DNA from: JBBQVS01 sp964250765
GTDB taxonomy: Bacteria > Chloroflexota > Ktedonobacteria > Ktedonobacterales > Ktedonobacteraceae
Length of the DNA stretch: 64,000 nucleotides
Assembly (NCBI GenBank): GCA_964250765.1
Contig: CAXUHF010000010.1
Coordinates: 1-64,000, forward strand
Reading direction: 5' to 3'
The notes beneath the pieces are model-generated. The model was not told where the DNA came from, ran no database searches, and worked only from the letters and a program-made list of their open reading frames with translations. This document shows positions 32,983-42,563 of the stretch, one piece after another. The position numbers and the translations under genes are program-made. The number at the start of each line of letters is the position of its first letter. Within the stretch, counting starts at the first letter, position 1.

Positions 32983-35730
32983 CTATTCCGCACGCAATAC
33001 CTCAGCCACCTGCATTCGCTCCGCCATGCGAATGGCGGGAAGCGTTGCCAGTGCGCCGATGACAAGCATCCCTAGAAGTGAACCGAGCGCAATCAGTGGC
33101 GGTGGAATGGCTCCTTGCGCCGTGCGTTGTGCTATAAGTATCAGGAGAGCTACTAGTACTCCTGGCAAGGCACCACAGAGAGCAAGCAAGAGACCTTCTT
33201 GGATGAACATGCGCTGCACAAATACTGGTCGCCAGCCAATAGCACGTAGCAGTCCAATTTCCTGCTGCCGTTCACGGACTTGCATTAGCAAGAGGTCAGT
33301 GACACTGAGAAAGGTTAAAATCACCGTGAATACGGCACCTGCGATTTGCGGTAACTGTGTCTGAAAGAGAACATAATTGCCCAGGAGCGTTCCCTGCAAC
33401 GATTGGCGAAACGCGAGCAGACCACCGAACAGGACTGTAAGCAGTAGTGCAGAGAAGAAGATACTTCCAATAGCAATAACAGCACGTAGACGTAAACGGG
33501 TAAGATTGCTTAGGGAGAGCGCGACCAATGGTGGCAATAGAGACGCGAAACGTAGCCGTAGGCCAGTTTGGTGCGTGACAGGCGAGCCAGCACGTAGAGC
33601 TTCTGCAGGTCGAATATGCCAGATATGCCAGAGCGGAGCAAGGACACTGAGAAGACCGAGTAACAGAATGGCGGGCAGCGTCCAGATGACAACTAACAGG
33701 ATAGGCGACGCTCCAAAGAGTGCCGCAAGAAGGAGTGCCACAATCATTCCCAGGACACCGCCTATAAGCGCGAGTACAAGTGCTTGTCCTAGGAACAGGC
33801 GGATAGGTTGCCAGGGTCGCCACCCTAACGCGCTGAGAACGGCAAATTCTCGTCGTTGTGTTGTTGCTAGCGCGCTGAATGTCACAAAGAGATAGCCCAT
33901 GCAGACAAGCAGAATCGCGCCAAGGAAAAGGACGCGCGTTGATCCCAATTGAGCAAGATACAGAACGGAAGCCCCGATGTAAATCCACGAATCCTGTACC
34001 CAGCCGAGAGGGACAATTTGTCGTGTCGAGCCGTCTTGTCCGACCGCAAGTCCAGGGACATACACGAGTGTCGGTTGAGGCGACGATCCAAGCGTCACCA
34101 ACACGCGCAGTCCTGTTGTTTGTCGAATCTGCTGTGCAACCTGAGCAACCTTGTTCCAACTGGCCTCGTTCGCATTACTCACTCCCGCCACACGTACACG
34201 TATAACACTTATGCAGTTGTCACCCACCATTTGCCGAGCCGCCGCAAGCGTGGTCAAAGCCACTGGTGGTTGTAAGGTAAATCCAGCCGGATTTGTTGTT
34301 GGATAGATAGGAGTGGAAGGAACAGGGCGTCCCTGTGCGTCATAGCGTAGTTGCACAGGTTGTGATGCATAGGTGGTTTCCGGCAGCCAATTGAGCGGAT
34401 TACTAAACTGACTCGAAATAGACGTATTGGTGAATTGACCAACAAACTGCGTTTCGTAGAAAGCACTAGTGTAGAAGGGGGGTTGCCTCGTTTCAGCGAC
34501 GTGAAGCGGCGTAAGCGTGCGAAATGCAACCTCTGGTCCTTGCTGGTCGGATGGTGCTAGTTCTGGCACAAGCTGAGCAGCCTTTGATGCTGCTGGGACT
34601 TGTTGTGTGGTGCTGGGAATGAGAGTATAGGCTGCCCCCGGCTGTCCATCAGGAGCTTTAGCCGACTGGTAGGTAAGACCGGAGGGCCTATAGAGAAAGG
34701 AGAGTCTGTTATTTCCTCCAAGCTCGTAAATGGGCTGCCAGGTATGTCCATCCCAGTACAATTCAGGCACATATCCCTGCTTACTGACATTAATAAGGCT
34801 GTTCTGAAGTGTTGGAGCATCCTGCGAGAGGAGAGTTTGTTGATTTGGTAAGTGTGTAAGATAGGAAGCACCTCCTCGGCTCAATACTTGCTGCAGATCA
34901 AGAGGTTGTGTGTTCAGACGTTTGAAGGTGACGTGTAAGTTGGTTGACCCTTGTAGCTGTCGTTGCAAAAGGAGTGGCACTTGATATGATTGTATGCCAT
35001 CTGCGTTTTGGTCCTTTTGCAGAGTATCTTGGCTCGTGAACATGCGACCATTGGTAATATGCTGGTCGAGATGCACTAATTGGTTCTCTACGGTTGGATC
35101 AATAGCGGTGAGAAGAAAAGGACCCGTATCGATACTTTGAAAGGTTTGTGGTGCACTCCCACCGTTAAAGCCACAATTGGACGTTGAAGGAGATGGCATT
35201 ATATTCTGTTTTGCTAGTGCATCCATTTGCGATACGGTAGTGGTATCGGGGCAAGAGCCAGCTACATCATACAGAAAGCTTTCATGTCGCTCAACAAAGT
35301 CTTGCTTGCCGTTAGAAGCGGTGAGCGTCCAGTCTACCTGATAATACCCAGCAGGCAAACGATCAGGTGCAAAGCCCATTTCTGGTGAAGGGATTTGTAC
35401 ATATCCTAGATAGGCGACGGGAGCAGCAACCTCGACGCCAGCTAACTGCTGAATCTGTTTATATTGCTGTACACCAATCCTACCGCCGTTACCCGCAACG
35501 AAATCGGCGGGGATAGACTTTCCTTGTGGTATCTGTGCTTGTGTGGGCAAAACCTCAAGGTCGTACGTTGGTCGCCAGTTTTGGCTGATAATCTGATTTG
35601 CACGGATCACAGTGCCTTGCGTTGTCGCGGTAAGCAAAATGAGTGTGCAAGCTGCGAGAAAGAAACCGCTCCCAGCGAGAAGAGTGTTGCCACGTTGCCG
35701 ACGAAGCATAGAGAAGAGTAGCTGCCACAT
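32983..35730 (-). CDS. FtsX-family ABC transporter permease
   Basis: A 915-residue permease with MacB-like architecture in duplicated form. TM1 is near residues 18-38 (FLAACTLILLTAT). A very large exported region (about 40-605, with QAQIPQGKSIPADF and many Gln/Pro/Thr) follows. The first FtsX domain (about 620-720, LFLGAILLVCMGYLFVTFSA) and second (about 770-905, ending AIRMAERMQVAEVLRAE) carry TM helices. The RREFAVLSALGWRPWQ and ERQQEIGLLRAIGWRPVF motifs are the cytosolic coupling helices of this family. GAGGA precedes the start. First gene of the ABC/sigma operon. Confidence 0.9.
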   Translation of the reverse strand: MWQLLFSMLRRQRGNTLLAGSGFFLAACTLILLTATTQGTVIRANQIISQNWRPTYDLEVLPTQAQIPQGKSIPADFVAGNGGRIGVQQYKQIQQLAGVEVAAPVAYLGYVQIPSPEMGFAPDRLPAGYYQVDWTLTASNGKQDFVERHESFLYDVAGSCPDTTTVSQMDALAKQNIMPSPSTSNCGFNGGSAPQTFQSIDTGPFLLTAIDPTVENQLVHLDQHITNGRMFTSQDTLQKDQNADGIQSYQVPLLLQRQLQGSTNLHVTFKRLNTQPLDLQQVLSRGGASYLTHLPNQQTLLSQDAPTLQNSLINVSKQGYVPELYWDGHTWQPIYELGGNNRLSFLYRPSGLTYQSAKAPDGQPGAAYTLIPSTTQQVPAASKAAQLVPELAPSDQQGPEVAFRTLTPLHVAETRQPPFYTSAFYETQFVGQFTNTSISSQFSNPLNWLPETTYASQPVQLRYDAQGRPVPSTPIYPTTNPAGFTLQPPVALTTLAAARQMVGDNCISVIRVRVAGVSNANEASWNKVAQVAQQIRQTTGLRVLVTLGSSPQPTLVYVPGLAVGQDGSTRQIVPLGWVQDSWIYIGASVLYLAQLGSTRVLFLGAILLVCMGYLFVTFSALATTQRREFAVLSALGWRPWQPIRLFLGQALVLALIGGVLGMIVALLLAALFGASPILLVVIWTLPAILLLGLLSVLAPLWHIWHIRPAEALRAGSPVTHQTGLRLRFASLLPPLVALSLSNLTRLRLRAVIAIGSIFFSALLLTVLFGGLLAFRQSLQGTLLGNYVLFQTQLPQIAGAVFTVILTFLSVTDLLLMQVRERQQEIGLLRAIGWRPVFVQRMFIQEGLLLALCGALPGVLVALLILIAQRTAQGAIPPPLIALGSLLGMLVIGALATLPAIRMAERMQVAEVLRAE

Positions 35731-35845
35731 TGCTTGTTCCTCATTCGTTCAATACTACAATATTCCCTTGTAAGAACTCATAGACTAAAGACGCAAAGAG
35801 GGAAAAAGTATTGCAGGAATGACGAACAAGAACATTTTTAGCAAA

Positions 35846-35877
35846 GAAAGAGACGATCAGCATTGACCGTCTCTTTC
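35846..35877 (-). terminator. Intrinsic terminator of the RND gene
   Basis: GAAAGAGACG (35846-35855) pairs with CGTCTCTTTC (35868-35877), 10 bp with extra partial pairing in the loop. It lies 22 bases past the RND stop; the minus-strand exit is TTTGCTAAAAATG. Confidence 0.7.
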
Positions 35878-35898
35878 CTAAACAATAAGCTACTTGTA

Positions 35899-38800
35899 TT
35901 AAGCTGGTGCTTGTTGCACCTGCTCCTCTCGTACTGCTGGCACAACGCGCTCTTCCTCTACAGGAGGTTTGCTGGCACGTCCACCTCGACCCTCAACTAA
36001 TACGTAAAGTGTTGGAACGAGTAACAACGTAAGCAACGTTGACGTTGTAAGGCCACCAATAACGGTGAGGGCAAGCGGTGCCGCAATGAAACCACTTGAT
36101 TGACTCAATCCAGACGCCATTGGAGACAGCGCAAGAATGGTTGCAATAGCGGTCATGAGAATTGGACGCAGGCGACGACTACCGCCTTCAAGCACTGCAC
36201 TCCGTGCATCCAGCCCCTTAAGACGATATTGATGTACCAGATCAAGGAGCACAATAGCGTTCGTGACCACAATACCAATCAGCAACAATAGACCGATTAG
36301 TGCAGGCACACCCAATTGTGTATGAGTAGCAAGCAGTAACAGAATCGAGCCTGTAGCGGCAAACGGAATGGACACGAGTAGGATGAGCGGCTGAATCAGA
36401 CTGCGGAATGTACCTACCATAATCAGGTAGACCAGTACAATAGCCGCAAGCAGAGCATATCCTAACCCACTAAATGCTTGTGATTGATTGGAAGTGACAC
36501 CGCCCAGTGAATATGTAGCACCACTCGGCAAGTGCAATGCACTAAGCTTTTTCTGAATAGCAGTACTTACACCACCCGTGTTATCGGTTGTGGAGTCGGC
36601 ACTAATGGTTGCGGTACGCGCTCCACCGATGTGTGTGATCTGTGTTGGTCCCTTAGTTTCTGTTACATTAGCAACATCGCTCAACTTGACGTTTCCTGTC
36701 GCAGCTGGCAACAAGAGATTCTTCATGGCATCGACACTCGTTGCCTGCGAGCCTAGCACGAGGTTGACGTTTTCCTGTGTGCCATTTAGAGTAACAGTTG
36801 TCACAGTCGTACCCGTATAGATTTCACGAAGCAGCAAACCAACCTGAGAAGCTGTGAGACCATGTGTTGAAGCCTTCGTTGGATCAACCTGCACGTTGAT
36901 CAACGGTGCGGCATCGGTCAAGTTGCTGCTCACGTTTGCTGTATTCGGTACCTGTGAAACGGCTGTCAGCACCTGTTGCGACGCCTGACGTAGTGTTGCA
37001 TCATTACTTGCTTGTACATTCACACTAATACCCGAACTACTTGGGCCACCTTGACTGACAGCAAGCTTCAATGTTCCTACGCCAGTCAGTGCATTCATGT
37101 TCTTTTGAACGTCCTGCTGAATAGCAGTTTGGTCTGCATTTGGGTCAGTTGTCACTGAGAAATTGGCAACATTACCAGTTCCAGAGGAACCGAAAATGGC
37201 AGAAAAGCCTGAGCCACCACCTACTGTGACCTGATAAAACTGCACATGCTTTGTAGTAGACAGCACAGTTTCGATCTTCCTTGCGGCATCATTTGTTTTG
37301 CTCAAGCTGGTGCCAACGGGAAGTGTTTGACTGATAGTGAAGGTATTCTGCTGTGATGCATTGAAGAAGTTTGTTCCCAATAGTGGTACTAATGAGACTG
37401 AGCCAGCGAAGAGCAAGAACGCAACGAGCAACGTAATTGCCTTGTGCCCTGTCACCCAGCGCAGCATTGGAATATAAGCACGCTCCAGAGGACCAACGCG
37501 CTCATGTCCATTTTGCTGCGCAACTTTTGCGGCTACATTCTTCGGTGCTTTGAGGAACCAATACGCGAGTACTGGAATAATTGTTAGAGCCACGAATAGT
37601 GAGGCAAGCAAGGCTACAGTAACAGTGACAGCGAAGGGACTGAACAACTCGCCTACGATGCCACCAACAAAGGCTATAGGAAGGAATACAGCAACAGTGG
37701 TGAGGGTAGAGGCTGTTACCGCGCCTGCGACTTCTTTCACAGCAGCAGGGATGGCAACGCTCTTCTCTTCTCCATTGTTCATATGTCGATAGATGTTTTC
37801 TAACACCACAATCGAGTCATCAACAACGCGTCCGATAGCAATGGTCAAGCCACCAAGCGTGAACAGGTTGAGCGTGTAGTTGCCGACCCATAAGCCGATG
37901 AGCGCGATCACGATAGAAAGCGGAATAGAGATGGCAGTAACAAGTGTCGAGCGAATAGAGAACAGAAAGACCAGGATGACCAGAATGGCAAAGACTGCAC
38001 CAATCAGTGCTTCACGTACTAGACTGTTGACAGCACTCGTGATAGATGGTGCTTGATCAGAAACAACGGTGATTTTCGCGCCATTCCCAAGTTTGTTCTC
38101 TAATGAGGAAATCTGCTTCTGAACGGCCTGTGAAATTGACACCGTGTTGCCACTGGACGACTTGGTAATCGAGATACCTAGACTGTCCTTCCCATTTGTA
38201 CGTGTGAGCGTGGTAGAAGGTGCAAGGTCTTGCTTCACCGTTGCGACATCACTCAGCTTGACAGGTGTTGAAGTCGTAGGGCAGCTTGCGCTTTGCTGTG
38301 CTACTCCTGTACTACCAGTGCCAGTTTGTGAGGCACCAGGAAACTGACTTGTGCTCCCTGATCCGCCAGGAAATTGACCACTTCCACCAGCTCCCGCTCC
38401 TGTTGCACCTGCCCCAGCACCAGCCGCCCCAGTACCAGTTGCTGCTCCTGTTGTTGGGCAATTGGCAGATGGCGTGATGTGCTGTCCAACGACAAGATTT
38501 TTCATGTCGTCGATTGAGCCAAAGGTATTGCCAACCTTGATTGAGAAGGTCTGTCCATTAGTGGAAAGTTCGCCTGCAGGCAAAGTGCTGTTGTTCGCTT
38601 GTAGTGCACCCTGAACCTGAGTAGCACTCAGACCCTGATTTTTCACCTTCGTTAGGTCCAATGCCACAGTCACAATTTGCGTTTGCACACCTGTCAGGTT
38701 GACATTCGCAACACCATCAATACCTTGTAAAACAGGAACAACGTTGTTTTTTAAGTTTGTTGCAAGCGTCGGTGTATCCTGTGAAGAGGTCACAGCTAGC

Positions 38801-39219
38801 TGCACAATAGGCTGGTCGTTAATGTTGAATGTTTGCACCTGTGGCGTCACATTCGTAGGAAGGGTTGACTGAATTCTGTTTATCTGTTGCGTCAACGTCT
38901 GGCTTGCTTTGTCCAGGTCCGTGCCAAAGTTGTATGACACAAGAATAACGGCGGCACCTTCATTGGAGTATGAAGTAACCGATTGAATACCTTGGATACC
39001 CTGAATGCTTTGCTCCAAAGGATTAGTGACATCCTTCTCGACAATTTCAGGTGATGCTCCTGGATAGGCCGCAATCACCGACACGGCAGGAAACTCAAGC
39101 GAAGGATAGAGTTCCTGCTTGAGTGACGGTATGACAAATGCGCCAAACAAAAGAATGGCGATTGTTATAAGCGCGATGATACTCTTATTAGCGAGACTCA
39201 GCCTCGCAAGATATGACAT
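35899..39219 (-). CDS. RND superfamily efflux transporter (AcrB/HAE1-like)
   Basis: About 1106 residues from ATG 39219 (AGAGGA eight bases upstream; an in-frame start at 39249 is weaker). Twelve-helix HAE-RND layout: TM1 (SIIALITIAILLFGAFVIPS), first periplasmic-type loop starting ELYPSLEFPAVSVIAAYPG, TM2-6 including the GRVVDDSIVVLENIYRHMNN helix with the essential Asp pair, then a second loop and TM7-12 ending LLTLLLVPTLYVLVEG. Residues about 260-325 contain a Gly/Ala/Ser/Thr/Gln low-complexity insert flanked by two CPTT motifs (encoded near 38260-38465). No adaptor or outer-membrane channel is adjacent, as expected in a monoderm. Substrate unknown. Confidence 0.93.
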   Translation of the reverse strand: MSYLARLSLANKSIIALITIAILLFGAFVIPSLKQELYPSLEFPAVSVIAAYPGASPEIVEKDVTNPLEQSIQGIQGIQSVTSYSNEGAAVILVSYNFGTDLDKASQTLTQQINRIQSTLPTNVTPQVQTFNINDQPIVQLAVTSSQDTPTLATNLKNNVVPVLQGIDGVANVNLTGVQTQIVTVALDLTKVKNQGLSATQVQGALQANNSTLPAGELSTNGQTFSIKVGNTFGSIDDMKNLVVGQHITPSANCPTTGAATGTGAAGAGAGATGAGAGGSGQFPGGSGSTSQFPGASQTGTGSTGVAQQSASCPTTSTPVKLSDVATVKQDLAPSTTLTRTNGKDSLGISITKSSSGNTVSISQAVQKQISSLENKLGNGAKITVVSDQAPSITSAVNSLVREALIGAVFAILVILVFLFSIRSTLVTAISIPLSIVIALIGLWVGNYTLNLFTLGGLTIAIGRVVDDSIVVLENIYRHMNNGEEKSVAIPAAVKEVAGAVTASTLTTVAVFLPIAFVGGIVGELFSPFAVTVTVALLASLFVALTIIPVLAYWFLKAPKNVAAKVAQQNGHERVGPLERAYIPMLRWVTGHKAITLLVAFLLFAGSVSLVPLLGTNFFNASQQNTFTISQTLPVGTSLSKTNDAARKIETVLSTTKHVQFYQVTVGGGSGFSAIFGSSGTGNVANFSVTTDPNADQTAIQQDVQKNMNALTGVGTLKLAVSQGGPSSSGISVNVQASNDATLRQASQQVLTAVSQVPNTANVSSNLTDAAPLINVQVDPTKASTHGLTASQVGLLLREIYTGTTVTTVTLNGTQENVNLVLGSQATSVDAMKNLLLPAATGNVKLSDVANVTETKGPTQITHIGGARTATISADSTTDNTGGVSTAIQKKLSALHLPSGATYSLGGVTSNQSQAFSGLGYALLAAIVLVYLIMVGTFRSLIQPLILLVSIPFAATGSILLLLATHTQLGVPALIGLLLLIGIVVTNAIVLLDLVHQYRLKGLDARSAVLEGGSRRLRPILMTAIATILALSPMASGLSQSSGFIAAPLALTVIGGLTTSTLLTLLLVPTLYVLVEGRGGRASKPPVEEERVVPAVREEQVQQAPA

Positions 39220-39456
39220 AGAATGGGTCCTCTCTTTATGGTCCGACAAACTACTCTCTTCTCAAAAGAGACGTGTTAGCGTAATTGCGCTGAAATATGT
39301 AGCAGCTTATGTATAGCTTACAGAACTTATCAAATGATGTCGTCAGGGAAACCCCTGATGTTATCTTTCTCGAAAAAACATATAGTAGTGGTATACAATA
39401 AGGGGATGAATGAAAATAAACTAGAGTGTCTAGCAATAAGACGCAGGTAAACATAT

Positions 39457-41892
39457 ATGCAGATAGCATTTATAAGTCAAAAAAGCTTCAACAGCGAAAT
39501 GATGAAACGCCTACTTATTATTGGAGTAGGCTTAGCAGTACAGGTTGCAGTGATTGTTTTTCTTTTGATAAGCTTGCAACAGCCTGCTCCACGTAGTGTC
39601 ACATTTACAGCAGTTTCTGATGATCCAACCGCTTGCCGTATTGTAAAGTTCGAGCCATTTACTGAAGCGTGGTTGAAAGGATTTCAACAAGGCTCTATCG
39701 TTCATGCAATGCAGAATCCTTCACAGGTACTGAATTGTGCCACGCTTACTGGTACATTTCATGTATCCTCAAAATCACTGGAAGGAGGTCCAACAGGGTC
39801 AGAATACCTTTTACACGTTAGTCCAACATTTCCACCCACCGATTTTACCACGGTAGCATTAATAAGCATACTCACACTTATTTTTGATGCCGCAGGCATA
39901 GCTATCTTTATCCGCGCACAAGATCGACCTACGGCACGCGTCACCTATGCCTTGTTTTACACGACTTCGCTTATGTTTAGCGTGTTCATTGCCTATGGCT
40001 ACGATTATCTCTGGATTAACATACTGACATTATTTTTAACAATGATGATACGCGGACTTTCGACAACCTTTGTCTGCTTATTTCCTCGTCCGGTTGATTG
40101 GCAGGATGGACGACAACGCGCTCGCTTACTTCCGTATCTTCCTTTTGCTATCGCCCTGCTCATTATTCTCTGTTCGCCACTTGTGCTTATTTTGCCATTA
40201 CCACAAGCTCATGGTCTATTCATTGTTGCGTTTGTTTATAATCTAGTTTGTTTAATTGTTGTGGTATGGGTCTTGTTTTGGGGATTACGCAATGTGAGCA
40301 GAAACGAACGGCAACTTGCTCGCATGATTGTTGTGGGAGTCGTTTTTTTACTTTCTCCCTTAGCACTCGCGCTTAACATCATACAGTTTGATAACACCAC
40401 TCAGATCAGTCTCGCTCGACTTATCGTGTTTCCGCTTTTTGTCTTACCGATTGTCTGTGACTACGCATTGTTTCGTCATCAACTGCTTGGCACAACCAGT
40501 CTGATTAGTCGGCGAGTAATACGTGTATTGCTCTGGCTCTTGCTTGCCAGTCTTTTTGTATTTCCAAGTATTATCTTGCTGCATTCAGTGAAAGACATCG
40601 GCATTCCTCAGGGAGAGGTTCGTGATTATATCTTTGCTGGCATACTCGTTGTAAGCTTGTTGCTCTTCCCATTGATCTGGGGAAAAGTGCGTGATGTGGG
40701 CGATCAGGTTCTCTACCACGATTTTTATCAATACAACCGTTCGCTACGAGAACTCAGTGCCGCCCTGACGCGCTTACAAGGACTCGATCAAATTTGCTCT
40801 TTTGTCCTGCCACGCCTGACGACACTTCTGAATGCATCCGATACAGCATTACTTGTACGCAACATGCGACAAGAAAACCTTACCACAAGCACATCAGGAA
40901 ATTCACTAGACGTATTCCCTTCCTGGTCGCTCTATCGTCAGCCAACAACTTTGGCGTCGCTGACAAAAGAGCGACTGATAGGCGTGGCACAACTTGCCTT
41001 AACGCATCTGCAACAGCCAACACAGGAACCGCTTATACTTGATAATATTCTGCTCCTAGGTTTATATGACGGAGATATGCTTAACGGCTTCCTTTGCCTG
41101 GGTTCAAAGAAAAACATTGAACCCTATGACCGACAGGACATGAGCTTTCTCGCCACACTCGTTGCTCAACTCTCTGTTCTCGTGGTGAACAACCGTTATC
41201 TTTCACAAGCACAGGCGGACGCACAAAAACTTAGCGCACTCAACCATCGTGTTGTCTCCGCACAAGAAGACGAGCGCAAGCATCTTGCATTGGAATTGCA
41301 TGATGAAGCATTGCAACAAGCTATGCTCCTTGTGCGTCAACTTTCTGATGCGGGAACGATGACAGAGGTTGCCGAAGCTATGCCGCTCGCACGTTCTCTT
41401 GTTACCAGTTTACGTCAAACGTGCTTAGAGCTACGCCCTCCTTTATTGGATGAGCTAGGATTGGAAGAGGCACTGCACTGGTTAGCTCAAGACACAGGAA
41501 AACGAGGAAAACTGCATGTTACAGTATCATGTAAGGGATTACGTGGCAAACGTCCATCAGCATCTGTCGAGCTAGCACTCTATCGGGTGGCACAGGAGGC
41601 ACTCACCAACGTAGTGAAACATGCGAATGCTCACACGGTAGTGATACGTTTACACCAACGCTTATGTGGAGAAAGTGCATTACTTATTTGTGACGATGGT
41701 CGAGGTTTTCAGAGACGGTCAATACAAGCAGAACACTTCGGACTCGCGAGCATGCATGAGCGCATGGAGGCTATCGGAGGACGTATACACATTCGCACAA
41801 ATCCCGGACGCGGCGTCGCAATTCGTGCAATATACGCCCAACCCGGCGAGATAGCCACAGCACAAGAAGAGCAACAGGAAGCAATACGATGA
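39457..41892 (+). CDS. ComP-like sensor histidine kinase (PDZ-7TM-GAF-HisKA_3)
   Basis: An 811-residue membrane kinase. TM1 (about 17-38) is followed by an external PDZ-like segment (FEPFTEAWLKGFQQGSIVHA, about 65-85), then about seven membrane helices (130-400), a GAF-like region (about 430-570) and a HisKA_3/HATPase module. The phosphoacceptor is His615 in ALELHDEALQQAM; the ATPase has YRVAQEALTNVVKHA and ICDDGRGF. This order matches Bacillus ComP, the ComX quorum-sensing receptor, although ligand identity here is unknown and no ComX/ComQ-like gene is visible. It overlaps the response regulator gene by four bases. Confidence 0.9.
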   Translation: MQIAFISQKSFNSEMMKRLLIIGVGLAVQVAVIVFLLISLQQPAPRSVTFTAVSDDPTACRIVKFEPFTEAWLKGFQQGSIVHAMQNPSQVLNCATLTGTFHVSSKSLEGGPTGSEYLLHVSPTFPPTDFTTVALISILTLIFDAAGIAIFIRAQDRPTARVTYALFYTTSLMFSVFIAYGYDYLWINILTLFLTMMIRGLSTTFVCLFPRPVDWQDGRQRARLLPYLPFAIALLIILCSPLVLILPLPQAHGLFIVAFVYNLVCLIVVVWVLFWGLRNVSRNERQLARMIVVGVVFLLSPLALALNIIQFDNTTQISLARLIVFPLFVLPIVCDYALFRHQLLGTTSLISRRVIRVLLWLLLASLFVFPSIILLHSVKDIGIPQGEVRDYIFAGILVVSLLLFPLIWGKVRDVGDQVLYHDFYQYNRSLRELSAALTRLQGLDQICSFVLPRLTTLLNASDTALLVRNMRQENLTTSTSGNSLDVFPSWSLYRQPTTLASLTKERLIGVAQLALTHLQQPTQEPLILDNILLLGLYDGDMLNGFLCLGSKKNIEPYDRQDMSFLATLVAQLSVLVVNNRYLSQAQADAQKLSALNHRVVSAQEDERKHLALELHDEALQQAMLLVRQLSDAGTMTEVAEAMPLARSLVTSLRQTCLELRPPLLDELGLEEALHWLAQDTGKRGKLHVTVSCKGLRGKRPSASVELALYRVAQEALTNVVKHANAHTVVIRLHQRLCGESALLICDDGRGFQRRSIQAEHFGLASMHERMEAIGGRIHIRTNPGRGVAIRAIYAQPGEIATAQEEQQEAIR

Positions 41893-42563
41893 GAAGCAAT
41901 ACAATTTTTCCTGCGAGAGAAGATACGATTACAGTATTTCTGGTTGACGATCATACGATGATGCGTGAAGGCACACGGAGGCTGCTAGAAGAGGATGTAT
42001 CGTTAAAAGTCATCGGAGAAGCCCAGGATGGAAAAACAGCAATTGAGTTGTGTAAGGATGTACACCCTGATGTAGTCGTGCTAGATATTTCGATGAGGGG
42101 TATGCATGGTTTTGGTGTTGCGTCCGCGCTGCTATCAGCACCTCAACCACCCGCCATTCTGGTTCTCACAGCATACGATCAAGTGGCGTATGTACGAGCA
42201 ATGCTGAAGTTGGGAGCAAAAGGCTATTGGCTAAAAAGTGCGCGAGGCAGTGATATTCGGCAAGCTGTCCATGATGTTGCCGCGGGACGACAGAGTTTCG
42301 CACCAGAGATACGCCGACTGCTTGAAGATGACAGAGACACGATTCCTGTATTCGTCGAACCACTCACCTCTCGTGAGCTTGAAGTGTTACATCTCATTGT
42401 GCAAGGAGTACGCAATAACGAGATCGCGCAACGCCTCTTTATTTCCATCAAAACCGTCGAGACTCATTTGACAAGCTTATATGGAAAACTTGGGGTACAA
42501 TCAAGAGCAGAAGTTATTGCACTCGCCCAACGTCAAGGGCTGCTTTTGGAAGAAGGAACCTGA
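41889..42563 (+). CDS. NarL/FixJ-family response regulator
   Basis: A 224-residue regulator: receiver domain (FLVDDHTMMREGTRRLLEE; phosphoacceptor Asp66 in VVVLDISMRG; Lys in GAKGYWLKSARG) and C-terminal LuxR-type HTH (LTSRELEVLHLIVQGVRNN, then SIKTVETHLTSLYGKLGV). Its start overlaps the ComP-like kinase stop (ATGA) and its stop shares a base with the next gene start (TGATG), so the three genes form one coupled operon. It should bind DNA upon phosphorylation by the kinase at 39457; targets unknown. Confidence 0.95.
   Translation: MRSNTIFPAREDTITVFLVDDHTMMREGTRRLLEEDVSLKVIGEAQDGKTAIELCKDVHPDVVVLDISMRGMHGFGVASALLSAPQPPAILVLTAYDQVAYVRAMLKLGAKGYWLKSARGSDIRQAVHDVAAGRQSFAPEIRRLLEDDRDTIPVFVEPLTSRELEVLHLIVQGVRNNEIAQRLFISIKTVETHLTSLYGKLGVQSRAEVIALAQRQGLLLEEGT

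Noticed and set aside
32915..32983. Longer start for the ECF sigma factor
   Set aside because: The 23 extra residues have no family counterpart, while ATG 32914 has GGAGG at ideal spacing.
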